Origin: Sphingomonadaceae bacterium
GTDB taxonomy: Bacteria > Pseudomonadota > Alphaproteobacteria > Sphingomonadales > Sphingomonadaceae
Direction of reading: 5' to 3'
Assembly: GCA_947473355.1 (NCBI GenBank)
Contig: CANJCQ010000010.1
Coordinates: 1 to 64,000 of the forward strand
DNA length: 64,000 nucleotides
Positions 1-7,904 of the stretch are shown piece after piece. The translations under genes and the position numbers were made by a program. The stretch's first letter is position 1. Every line of letters begins with the position of its first letter. A model generated the notes under the pieces. The model did no database searches. It was given only the letters and a program-made list of their open reading frames with translations, and was not told the DNA's origin.

Positions 1-674
1 CTGCAAAGCCGCGGCGAAGCGATGGCACGCCCCATTTCGTCGAAAGTGACTAGCCCTGCATCGAATGCGGCATCCCAAAGCGAGGACAGCAATAGCCCAT
101 TGTGGACATCGAGACGTTGTTCATCGCTCTCACAGTCTGCCCATGGAACAATATGAGAGGCACGCAGCAGTTCAGGGTTACTGATCCCGGTCAGCGGGCA
201 GCAACTGTGCCAGTATGTCAGCAGGGCGTCGCGGAACCGGTTCTGCCCGATACGGATCTTTTGGATCCGGTCCGCTTCGGTATCTCCCAGGTACTCTGTG
301 TCTTTGAGGTATTGCTCATAAGGCAAAGTGGGCAAGCTCAGAGACAAGCGATAGATGGATCTAACCCCCTCAAACAGAGACGCGCGATCGGGAAAGGCTA
401 AAGCTGCCGCGTGGCCTTTGGCGGGAGGGAACGCCGATTCCGCTGCTATTTCTCGCGCCGCGCCGGGGTGCTCAACCGACAGGAAGAACGGTCCTTCCAT
501 CCCGACGGTGGTAGCTGCCAGTGCGATTTCTCCGGGCGCGCTGGCGGAGCGGAAGAATATCCACCCCGCGGCTTGCTCAGGTCCGATGCGGTAGCCGTGT
601 TCATTGGCTGCATCGCGCAGTTCGGACTCCAGAGAGACTGGGTACCCCTTCAGCCGTGCTGCTGTGTCGATCAA
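1..674 (-). CDS. HNH endonuclease, 3' end cut by the window edge
   Basis: An open minus-strand frame runs off the left edge at base 1, so about 224 residues are visible and the C-terminus is missing. The motifs CPLTGI (about residue 158), ASHIVPW (about 171) and DVHNGLLL (about 188) followed by LWDAAFD are the HNH nuclease core, and RIGQNRFRDALL just before it is typical of the HNH family found beside restriction genes. It should cut DNA using a metal ion. No ATG lies near the 5' end. I chose TTG at 674, which gives MIDTAARLKGYPVSLESEL, but the frame is open up to 776. It is the last visible gene of a minus-strand run after the 266-residue protein and the methyltransferase remnant, which suggests a restriction role. 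The family call is firm and the start is uncertain. Confidence 0.8.
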   Translation of the reverse strand, partial: MIDTAARLKGYPVSLESELRDAANEHGYRIGPEQAAGWIFFRSASAPGEIALAATTVGMEGPFFLSVEHPGAAREIAAESAFPPAKGHAAALAFPDRASLFEGVRSIYRLSLSLPTLPYEQYLKDTEYLGDTEADRIQKIRIGQNRFRDALLTYWHSCCPLTGISNPELLRASHIVPWADCESDEQRLDVHNGLLLSSLWDAAFDAGLVTFDEMGRAIASPRLC

Positions 675-819
675 GCTGCTTGCTCCGGGAATTGGCTGCC
701 AAGCTCGGAATGCGGGAGATTTATAGAGCTTAGTATTTCGGCGCTCTTCATCAGCCGTGCCCTTTCGATTTGAGGTTCACATTGGGTCCGGGTCATCTTC
801 CGAGGCAGATTCGGATCCT

Positions 820-1620
820 TCATGCCTTCGATTCCCGTTCGAGCTTTTTCAGCCGTTCAAACACGTGGCTGCAATGCTCCGATGGCCCATTAGCCCAGCT
901 ACGGCTCGCGGCCTTTCGGGCTTCTACCAGGAATTCTGACATTCCCGTGTGCTCATAACGGTCAGCGAGCAAAGCTGCTCGTTCGGTAAAAAGAACGCGC
1001 TCTTCGCTAGAGGAAAGACCCAATCCCGGCGATCGCAGTATCTCGCTGCGTCTCAAGGCTTCTGAACTGCGGCCAGAGTGGCGCAGCGCCGACAAGAGGG
1101 TGATCAGAACGTCGGGCAGTAACCTGGCAGGATCGGCATCAACCCAAGCTGAGGCCAGTTTCGCAACTACGCGCTCCATGCCATACTTTTCGGCCAAACT
1201 AAGAGCCCGCCTTCGCGCGTCGATTGGAGGAACCACGCCTTCTTGGGCACAGCGGATTGCACTGAGAAGAGGGTCAACATCCTGCTGCTCGATCGCGCCT
1301 GTAAAACCATATCCGGCAATTGATGCGCGCGCTTTCTTATCCGCGCGTTGGGTGGGCGTTGTTGCCGCTTCGAGGGCGGCGCGCAAAGCAGGGGTGAGAA
1401 GCACATAGCCGGAGGCAAGGCTAGCAACACGCGTTGCGCCCGTGGGGAACTGCAAGGACAAGCGGCCGGAGCCGCGATCGCATTGGGTTATCGTGGCAAG
1501 GTCATCAGGATCATCGCGGTAAAAGCTGCAACCGATGAGGGCCTCGGCAACGGGCGCACCATTTGGCTCCCGAATTGCAGAGGCCAGGTCTTCGCCCGGG
1601 ATATCCTCCTCATCCCCCAT
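820..1620 (-). CDS. Unknown 266-residue protein, helical repeat-like, in a restriction locus
   Basis: I do not recognise a named family. The N-terminal part (residues 1-75) is mixed and acidic. From about residue 95 on the protein is rich in Ala, Leu, Arg and Glu, with helical stretches spaced like TPR-type repeats, for example LLPDVLITLLSALRHSG and ERAALLADRYEHTG. There is no signal peptide or membrane segment. The ATG overlaps the TAA stop of the methyltransferase remnant (TAATG), so the two were co-translated, and an HNH endonuclease gene follows downstream. A structural or specificity role in a restriction-modification or defence system is inference from position only. Confidence 0.65.
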   Translation of the reverse strand: MGDEEDIPGEDLASAIREPNGAPVAEALIGCSFYRDDPDDLATITQCDRGSGRLSLQFPTGATRVASLASGYVLLTPALRAALEAATTPTQRADKKARASIAGYGFTGAIEQQDVDPLLSAIRCAQEGVVPPIDARRRALSLAEKYGMERVVAKLASAWVDADPARLLPDVLITLLSALRHSGRSSEALRRSEILRSPGLGLSSSEERVLFTERAALLADRYEHTGMSEFLVEARKAASRSWANGPSEHCSHVFERLKKLERESKA

Positions 1621-2111
1621 TACCTATAGCCCTCGGTCCGCGGACGCATGCCTTGACCCACCAGCGCGTCATAGGCGCCGAGCACTAGGCGCCTTGTTCG
1701 GTATTCGCCGTGTTTGGCGAGCTCGTTCTTTTGCAGGACACGGAAGGATTCGCCGGGATAGTCAGCGCCCAACACGTCCTTGGGATCGAGCACGTAGCGC
1801 AACTCGTCGCGGGTCAGGCCGTAGGCGAGAGCATACCAGGCATCGAGCTCAGCACGCAGTTGCGCGCGACGTTCCTCATCCCACGCGTAGGGTGGGCCAT
1901 CATAGCCCAGATCGCGGGCAAAGGGGGCCATGGAGTGGCTGGTGTAGCTCAGCTCCAGGACGCGCGGGACGATGAAGGCTAGGTCGGCTTGGGAGTAAGC
2001 ATTGGGAGGGAGTATAGGAAATTGCCGTACATAAAAGAAGTTGAGGTTCGAACCGCCAACTTTTTGTCTTACGACCCAATCAGCAGATAATGAATTAATG
2101 TTAGCAAGCAA
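1620..2111 (-). pseudogene. C-terminal remnant of an Eco57I-like (type IIG/N6) DNA methyltransferase
   Basis: The 163 residues begin abruptly with LANINSLSADWVVRQKVGG followed by NLNFFYVRQFPILPP. In intact Eco57I-type adenine methyltransferases this block lies near the C-terminus, where the specificity part begins. The SAM-binding motif and the catalytic NPPY-type motif that should precede it are absent. The first usable codon is a TTG at 2111. The frame stays open back to a stop at 2180-2178, but those extra residues do not look like methyltransferase. The gene therefore appears cut at roughly 2120-2180, next to the TauD gene end at 2203. It overlaps the following gene by TAATG. I call it a pseudogene remnant. 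A separately encoded specificity domain is less likely. Confidence 0.72.
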
Positions 2112-2202
2112 ACTGGCAATGTGATTGCAGGATTGAAATGCCTGTTGCGCTGCAGCACTAGGCGAGATGAAGCAGCTTCACAACTCCATCACGGCGCAAT
2201 CT

Positions 2203-3012
2203 TTACGCAGCGGCAATATGCGGGGCTACGCCGTGCGTGCCGACAATCGCGCGTTGCAGCAATCGCTTGCCGACTGTCCCAAGATTGCCCCGCTCATGCT
2301 GAAGCGCGATATTATCCCAGATAATCAGATCGCCATTGTGCCAGTGGTGCTCAAACACGCGCTCCGGCGCGTAGAGATGAGCGAATACCGCGTGCAGCAC
2401 CTCGCGGCTCGCCTCCCATTCCATGTCCAGCAGGCGCGCGGTCTGCATTTCGCTGACCCACAGACAGGCACGGCCACTGTGCGGGTTCGTCTGGATCGCC
2501 GGAAGAACGCCTTGTTTCAGGGCCTCGGGATCGCGCCGGTCGCAGCTGCGCATCGCGAGGCGGGTATAATGCGGCGAGATCATCTCCTGGGTCCGCCCCT
2601 CCAACGCATTGCGCAATTCGCCGGGCAGGCTTTCGCAGGCGTCCTGGGCACTGACGAACCGGGTCGAGGAGGCGCCAGCAACGACATCGAGCGCGTGCAG
2701 TGACAGGGCATCGAAAGGATGCTCGGTATAGGCCGCATCGGCATGCCAGTTAAGCGCTGATTCCGCAGGGCCCCCGCCCTCGTTCGTCATATAGCCAGTT
2801 TCGCCAGGGCGATCGAGGATCGGGCCGAGCAGGCTGCAGATCTCGCGCTGGCGCTCCATCGAGAGCGACTGGCCGCACGCGAGGATCAGGCTGTGGCTAT
2901 TGAACAGGTCGCGGAAATGATCCTGCTGGGCGGGCGTCAGCGGCTCGGCGAGATCACAGGTCAATTCGACACCGAAAGGGCTCAGGGGCCGGAAAGGCAG
3001 GGTATCAGACAA
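2203..3012 (-). CDS. TauD/TfdA-family Fe(II)/2-oxoglutarate dioxygenase
   Basis: The 269-residue protein is of normal length for the TauD fold. NWHADAAYTEH (about residue 88) supplies the HxD iron ligands, LQHERGN near residue 244 supplies the distal His, and the Arg of LLQRAIV fits the 2-oxoglutarate-binding Arg. Enzymes of this family hydroxylate unactivated carbon in the cytoplasm using O2 and 2-oxoglutarate. The substrate cannot be told from sequence. The gene starts 3 bases after the stop of the MoaD-like gene, so it appears to be the last gene of the molybdenum hydroxylase operon. That is an unusual partner and suggests the two oxidations act on the same compound. Confidence 0.88.
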   Translation of the reverse strand: MSDTLPFRPLSPFGVELTCDLAEPLTPAQQDHFRDLFNSHSLILACGQSLSMERQREICSLLGPILDRPGETGYMTNEGGGPAESALNWHADAAYTEHPFDALSLHALDVVAGASSTRFVSAQDACESLPGELRNALEGRTQEMISPHYTRLAMRSCDRRDPEALKQGVLPAIQTNPHSGRACLWVSEMQTARLLDMEWEASREVLHAVFAHLYAPERVFEHHWHNGDLIIWDNIALQHERGNLGTVGKRLLQRAIVGTHGVAPHIAAA

Positions 3013-3015
3013 GGC

Positions 3016-3261
3016 CTAACCCCCCGCCACCCGCGGAAATACCATGACCTGCGCATCGGGCGCGAGAGGCGCCGACCAGTCAGTCTGCATCATGCCATTG
3101 ACCGCAAAGGCCGCCCGCAACACCGCATCCTCGCCAAAGCCCGGGCCAAGCTTATCCAGCGCATCGACCAGCGCGAACAGGTTGCTGGCTGCAACATCAA
3201 GCACCTGCGCCCCGCCAAAGAACTGTCCGGCAAAGGGCGCAAGGGGGTGGACCTGAGCCAA
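3016..3261 (-). CDS. MoaD/ThiS-family ubiquitin-like protein
   Basis: The protein ends in VMVFPRVAGG. The C-terminal Gly-Gly tail is the mark of MoaD/ThiS sulfur carriers. FFGGAQVLDV and AFAVNGMMQTDW match the beta-grasp core. I chose the TTG at 3261, which gives MAQVHPLAP and 81 residues, the usual MoaD size, with GAGG about 8 bases upstream. An ATG at 3297 would add 12 residues and overlap the large Mo subunit gene. MoaD carries the sulfur used to make molybdopterin dithiolene. Here it sits directly after the Mo hydroxylase large subunit, so it may support that enzyme's cofactor. No MoaE is visible in the window, so it could instead be a different sulfur carrier. Confidence 0.78.
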   Translation of the reverse strand: MAQVHPLAPFAGQFFGGAQVLDVAASNLFALVDALDKLGPGFGEDAVLRAAFAVNGMMQTDWSAPLAPDAQVMVFPRVAGG

Positions 3262-3271
3262 GGCTCGCGCC

Positions 3272-5554
3272 TCAGCTCTTGCCCTGCATTGCTGCATAGA
3301 CCCGGTCCGGCGTCAGCGGCAGATCATGCACGCGCAGGCCAATCGCCCGGCTGACCGCATTGGCAACAGCGCCCAACGGCGGCACGATTGGAACTTCGCC
3401 AACGCCCTTTACGCCGAAAGGATGCGCCGGATTGGGCTTCTCGACCATCACCGTGTCGATCATCGGCAAGTCCGAGCAGACCGGCATACGGTAATCAAGG
3501 AAGCCCGGATTATCCATCCGGCCGGCCTTGTCATAGACATAGCCTTCATTCAGCGCCCATCCGATACCTTGCGCCGCGCCGCCCTGCATCTGTCCTTCGA
3601 CATAGTCCGGGTGGATCGCGGTGCCGACGTCCTGCACCACGGTGTAGCGGGTCACGCTGACATGTCCGGTTTCGGGATCGACTTCGGTGTCGCAGATGTG
3701 GACGCCGAAGCCCGGCAGGAAGCCCTGGGCATTGAGCGCCACTTCGGCCGCTATCGGTCCGCCGGAGAACCCCGCCTTTGCCGCGATCTGGCCCATGGTA
3801 AGGCTGGTTCCCGCCTTGTCGCCAGACAGGCAATGAACCGCCCCGCCGCGCCATTCGGTCTGGCTGACATCGATGCTCCACATCACTGCCGCACGGGCCC
3901 GCAGGGTGGCGATAATCTCCTCGCAGGCCAGAATCACAGCCTTGCCGGTGGCGAATGTGGTGCGGCTGCCACCGGTCAGCATTGAAAAGCCGATTGACGA
4001 CGTATCCGCGATAGTTACGCGAACTTGTTCATAAGCGATCTCAAGCGTTTCGGCTGCCATCATCGCCATGGCGGCGCGGCTGCCGCCGATATCCGGGCTG
4101 CCGGTTGTGACCAGAACAGAGCCATCCTCGCCGAGGTTGACAGTGGCCGTAGAAGGACCGCCGTAATTGCCCCAGGTGCCGCCGGCGATGCCGCGCCCCT
4201 GATTGGGACCGAGCGGGGCGGAATAGTGCGGATGGGCCTTTGCGGCTTCGAGGCATTCGGCATAGCCGATCTCACCTGCCGGCATGCCCATGATCCCGAC
4301 ATCGCCGGGCCGGGCAGCATTCTTGAGCCGGATATCGATGGGATCGAGCCCCAGCTTCTGCGCGATCTCGTCAATGCAGCATTCGACCGGGAAGATCGTC
4401 TGCGGCGCGCCGGGAGCACGATAGGCAGCAGTAGCGGCGGTGTTGCACAGCACGTCCCAGCCAGTCACCCGGCAATTGGCGACGTTGTAGTGCGCCAGCG
4501 CGCTCATCGCACCCGAATGGGTATCGTTGCCGGGATTGGCCCCGCTCAGCATCTTGAATTCCATGACCACGCCGGTGATCGTGCCATCGGCATCGGCGCC
4601 GACAGTGATATCGGCAACCACCCCCGGGGCAGGCCCGGATGCGCGGAACACGTCGGCCCGGCTCATCGCCAGTCGCACCGGGCGGCCGGATTTGCGAGAC
4701 AGCACGATAGCGACCGGTTCAAGATAGACCTTGGTCTTGCCGCCAAAGCCACCGCCAATTTCAAGTGGTGTGACGCGGATATCGGCCTGGCTGATACCCA
4801 GGATTGAAGCACACAGCGTGCGGATCATGAATGCGCCCTGGCTCGAAGCCCAGACCTGCACCTGACCATCGGCATTGTAGCTGGCGACGCAGGCATGCGG
4901 CTCGATATAGCCCTGATGCACCGCCAGCGCCGAATAGCGCCCGGAAACGACTGTATGCGCCGCAGCAATCGCAGCATCGGGTTCGCCGCGCCCGACAGTG
5001 AAACATAGCGCAGCATTGGAGGGCTCGGCCGGTTTTTCTGGCAGACCCTTGGTGAACATGTCTTCGTGCAGAACCGGCGCGCCGGGAGCCAGCGCTTCAT
5101 CGATCGTCAGCACATGCGGCAGCACTTCATATTCGACTTCGATCAGTGCGGCGGCTTCCTCAGCAATGACCGCGCTGGTCGCAGCCACGGCTGCCACAGC
5201 ATGGCCATCATAGAGAACTTTTTCATGCGCCATGCAATTGCGCGAGATGGCGGCAATATTGCCCGAGCCTTCGCCCAGCGACACTTCCAGCGAAGCCAGA
5301 GAAGGGAAATCCGCGCCGGTCACAACTGCCTTCACGCCAGGGAGAGCCTCTGCCTTCCGGGTGTCAATCGAGCGAATGCGGGCATGGGGATGCGGACTGC
5401 GCAGGATCGCGCCGTGCAGCATGCCTGCCGCGACATGGTCAGTGCCATAGATCGCCTTGCCGGTAACTTTCTCCACACCATCCGGTCGGACCGGGCGAGT
5501 GCCGACAACGTCGTAGGCCGGTTTGAAGGAAGCCTTGTCCTGGGGAGCGTTCAT
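3272..5554 (-). CDS. Molybdenum hydroxylase large (molybdopterin-binding) subunit, xanthine dehydrogenase/CoxL family
   Basis: 760 residues, the usual length. The N-terminal a/b hammerhead domain (about 20-130) is followed by the Mo-binding domain with GGFGGKTKVYLEP near residue 265. GVKGVGEVPIVPP places the catalytic base Glu at residue 720, as in xanthine dehydrogenase-type enzymes. It should hydroxylate or dehydrogenate a heterocycle, aldehyde or CoA ester with water as oxygen source. The start overlaps the stop of the [2Fe-2S] subunit gene (ATGA at 5551-5554), so the three subunits are translationally coupled. There is no AYRGAGR motif typical of CO dehydrogenase, and AYRAPGAPQ is seen instead, so CO oxidation is unlikely. 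The substrate is unknown. Confidence 0.93.
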   Translation of the reverse strand: MNAPQDKASFKPAYDVVGTRPVRPDGVEKVTGKAIYGTDHVAAGMLHGAILRSPHPHARIRSIDTRKAEALPGVKAVVTGADFPSLASLEVSLGEGSGNIAAISRNCMAHEKVLYDGHAVAAVAATSAVIAEEAAALIEVEYEVLPHVLTIDEALAPGAPVLHEDMFTKGLPEKPAEPSNAALCFTVGRGEPDAAIAAAHTVVSGRYSALAVHQGYIEPHACVASYNADGQVQVWASSQGAFMIRTLCASILGISQADIRVTPLEIGGGFGGKTKVYLEPVAIVLSRKSGRPVRLAMSRADVFRASGPAPGVVADITVGADADGTITGVVMEFKMLSGANPGNDTHSGAMSALAHYNVANCRVTGWDVLCNTAATAAYRAPGAPQTIFPVECCIDEIAQKLGLDPIDIRLKNAARPGDVGIMGMPAGEIGYAECLEAAKAHPHYSAPLGPNQGRGIAGGTWGNYGGPSTATVNLGEDGSVLVTTGSPDIGGSRAAMAMMAAETLEIAYEQVRVTIADTSSIGFSMLTGGSRTTFATGKAVILACEEIIATLRARAAVMWSIDVSQTEWRGGAVHCLSGDKAGTSLTMGQIAAKAGFSGGPIAAEVALNAQGFLPGFGVHICDTEVDPETGHVSVTRYTVVQDVGTAIHPDYVEGQMQGGAAQGIGWALNEGYVYDKAGRMDNPGFLDYRMPVCSDLPMIDTVMVEKPNPAHPFGVKGVGEVPIVPPLGAVANAVSRAIGLRVHDLPLTPDRVYAAMQGKS

Positions 5555-6051
5555 GCCGAAACCCTTTGCGTTGTCGTTTCTTGGCGGAGTTCTGCTGCCG
5601 CATCGAGCACGGCGCGTACAATCTTGTCATAGCCTGTGCAGCGGCACAGATTGCCCGCCAGCCAATAGCGCACTTCGTGCTCGCTCGGATCGGGATTGTG
5701 ATCAAGCAGCGCCTTGGAAGCGACGATAAAGCCAGGAGTGCAGAAACCACACTGCAGGGCGCCCTTTTCAAGGAACTTGCGCTGCACCGGGTGCAACTCA
5801 CTGCCTTCGGCCACGCCCTCGATAGTGGCGATCTTGCGCCCCTCGGCTTCGGCGGCGAGCACCAGGCAAGAGCAGACCATCTGGCCATCAAGCACCACCG
5901 TGCAGGCCCCGCAGTCCCCCGAACCACAGCCTTCCTTGGAGCCGGTCAGGCCGAGCTCGTCGCGCAAGGCATCAAGCAGGGTCGCCGCCGGATCGCACAG
6001 GAACTGTTGCGCATCGCCATTGATAGTGGCGGAAATCATCATCTTGCCCAT
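5551..6051 (-). CDS. Molybdenum hydroxylase small [2Fe-2S] subunit
   Basis: 166 residues. The plant-type ferredoxin domain has Cys42, 47, 50 and 62 (GCGSGDCGACTVVLDG). The helical domain has Cys101 and 104 (QCGFCTPG) and the CRC pair at 136/138 (GNLCRCTGYD), so both [2Fe-2S] clusters have all ligands. It passes electrons from the Mo site to the FAD subunit. The ATG shares one base with the TAA of the flavin subunit gene (TAATG), and its own stop overlaps the large subunit start. The gene order FAD, FeS, Mo is one of the common orders of this family. Confidence 0.95.
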   Translation of the reverse strand: MGKMMISATINGDAQQFLCDPAATLLDALRDELGLTGSKEGCGSGDCGACTVVLDGQMVCSCLVLAAEAEGRKIATIEGVAEGSELHPVQRKFLEKGALQCGFCTPGFIVASKALLDHNPDPSEHEVRYWLAGNLCRCTGYDKIVRAVLDAAAELRQETTTQRVSA

Positions 6052-6917
6052 TACGCCTTCTCCGCCCGCTGCCGGGCAATCTCAACTACTCGCTTTGCCA
6101 ATACACCGGCCATGGCAATACGATATTCCACCGTGCCGCGCTTGTCAGCGATCGGCTTGGCTGCCACTCGCACCGCCTCGGCCATGCGCTCCAGCGCTGC
6201 ATCATCCAGCTTGCTGCCAACCAGGGCTGCGCCAGCTGCTTCGACCAGCAGGACCGTCGGCGCCACCGCGCCAATCGAAATCCGGGCCGAGGTGCAAGTG
6301 CCACTGGCATCGAGCACCAAAGCCGCGCCAGCGCCGACTACGGCGATATCCATTTCGGTGCGCGGGATTGAGCGCAGATAGGCGTCCCCTCCCCCCTGCG
6401 GCCGTGCCGGAAGCCGGATTTCGACGACAAATTCGCCATGCGCGAGCGTATTCTTGCCCGGGCCGCTGGTCACTTCCGCGGCCGGGACTTCGCGCTGACC
6501 TGAGGGCCCCGCTATAAGTACAGTCGCACCAGCTGCCACCAGCGCCGGAACCGAATCTGCCGCCGGCGAAGCATTGCACAGGTTCCCGGCCATGGTCGCG
6601 CGGTTGCGGACCTGCACCGAGCCGATCAGGTTGGCCGCCTCGACCACGCCGGGCCAGGCCGCAGCCAGCGCCTTGTCATCCTTCAATGCCGTGCAAGGCG
6701 TCGCCGCGCCGATGGCAAAACCGCCATCCGCTGCCCGGATACCGCTCATTCCGGCGATGCGCTTGATGTCAACGATTGCGGTAGGCGCAATGCGGCGCGA
6801 GCGGAGCTGGACGATCAGATCGGTACCCCCGGCCAGGACCCGCGCCTGCGGATTTGCCGCCAGCAGGGCACTTGCCTGCTCGACAGTCTCGGGAGAGTGG
6901 AATTGCGGACTCGGCAT
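6051..6917 (-). CDS. Molybdenum hydroxylase FAD-binding medium subunit
   Basis: 288 residues with the two FAD motifs of the CoxM/XdhA family: RVLAGGTDLIVQ (about residue 26-37) and RATMAGNLCNASPAAD (about residue 107). It takes electrons from the FeS subunit and gives them to a final acceptor. I placed the start at the ATG at 6917 because GGAG lies about 7 bases upstream. The frame also opens at a TTG 12 bases earlier. It is the first gene of the five-gene operon, and 82 bases separate it from the upstream SDR gene on the same strand. Confidence 0.93.
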   Translation of the reverse strand: MPSPQFHSPETVEQASALLAANPQARVLAGGTDLIVQLRSRRIAPTAIVDIKRIAGMSGIRAADGGFAIGAATPCTALKDDKALAAAWPGVVEAANLIGSVQVRNRATMAGNLCNASPAADSVPALVAAGATVLIAGPSGQREVPAAEVTSGPGKNTLAHGEFVVEIRLPARPQGGGDAYLRSIPRTEMDIAVVGAGAALVLDASGTCTSARISIGAVAPTVLLVEAAGAALVGSKLDDAALERMAEAVRVAAKPIADKRGTVEYRIAMAGVLAKRVVEIARQRAEKA

Positions 6918-6999
6918 CAAAATCTCCAAATTCTTGCTTCAGGCAGGGTTTCAACCCGCGCTGGATTCGTCAACCGAATATTGTCTTCAGAACCCCGGA

Positions 7000-7803
7000 T
7001 CACATCGAAGGCGCTTGGCCGCCGTTGAGTGGATAGGTCTGTCCGGTTATCCAATTCGCCGCGTCCGAACACAGGAAGGTCACCAAGGCGGCAACATCAG
7101 CGCTCTTCCCATAACGCCGGATGGTGTAGCGCGAGAGCTGCGCCTTGGCACGGTCCGACTGCACAATCTCGGCGAGCTTTTCCTCGCTCATGTCGGGCAT
7201 CAGCGATGACAGCGACACGGCATTGCAGGTCACGTTGTAGCGCCCCAATTCCTTGGCAATCGACCGGACAAAGCCCTGCGCCCCCGCCTTGGCCGAGGCA
7301 TAGACCGCCAACTTGGCCTCACCCGTGCGCCCCGAATCCGAGACGATGGTGACGATCCGGCCCTTGCGTGCCTCGACCATGTTGGGAATGAAGGCGAAGC
7401 AGCAGTTATAGACGCCATAGAGATTGGTGCCGAGATATCGCGCCCAGTTCGCCGGGTCTTCCTCCCAGAAATTGAGCGTCGGGCGCAGCGAACCGTCGGG
7501 CCCGGCCATGCCGGCATTGTTGACCAGCACCGTCACTGGCCCAAGCCTCGCCTTGACCGCCGCATCCGCCGCCTTTGCCGCCTCAAGATCGGTGACGTCG
7601 AACGGCACAGCCATGGCCGCCACGCCCAGCGCGCGGATCTCCTCGGCCACAGCCTCGGCGCGATCGGCTACGAAATCGTTCACCGCAATGCCGCCTGCAT
7701 TGTGCCGTGCCAGCTCCAGCGCAGTCGCGCGGCCCGCGTTCTGGCCTGCGCCAGTCACCAGCGCCACTTGTCCGCCAAGATCGAGCAGGTCTTCACCGAT
7801 CAT
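7000..7803 (-). CDS. Short-chain dehydrogenase/reductase (SDR)
   Basis: A classical SDR. It has the cofactor motif VTGAGQNAG near the N-terminus, VNNAG, and the catalytic Ser plus YASAK. It should interconvert an alcohol and a ketone with NAD(P)H. The frame is open to 7860, but GGAG on the minus strand lies about 8 bases before the ATG at 7803 and overlaps the upstream choice poorly, so I chose 7803. It is divergent from the DUF1214 gene and lies upstream of the Mo hydroxylase operon, where it could handle the alcohol that is made. A long loop after the NNAG motif (residues about 95-115) is the only odd feature. Confidence 0.88.
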   Translation of the reverse strand: MIGEDLLDLGGQVALVTGAGQNAGRATALELARHNAGGIAVNDFVADRAEAVAEEIRALGVAAMAVPFDVTDLEAAKAADAAVKARLGPVTVLVNNAGMAGPDGSLRPTLNFWEEDPANWARYLGTNLYGVYNCCFAFIPNMVEARKGRIVTIVSDSGRTGEAKLAVYASAKAGAQGFVRSIAKELGRYNVTCNAVSLSSLMPDMSEEKLAEIVQSDRAKAQLSRYTIRRYGKSADVAALVTFLCSDAANWITGQTYPLNGGQAPSM

Positions 7804-7904
7804 CGTCATCTCTCCATCCTTGTTTGCAGGCGGCGTAGATTGTGGATAGCTTCCATGCAAGCGAGTCCCGCCATTGAATGGGGCCGCGTCAGAGGATGCC
7901 GAAA

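Noticed and set aside
2040..2062. GGTTCGAACC palindrome resembling a tRNA TPsiC arm or attachment site
   Set aside because: It is coding sequence of the methyltransferase remnant (GGSNLN), without matching arms or a repeat at another island border.
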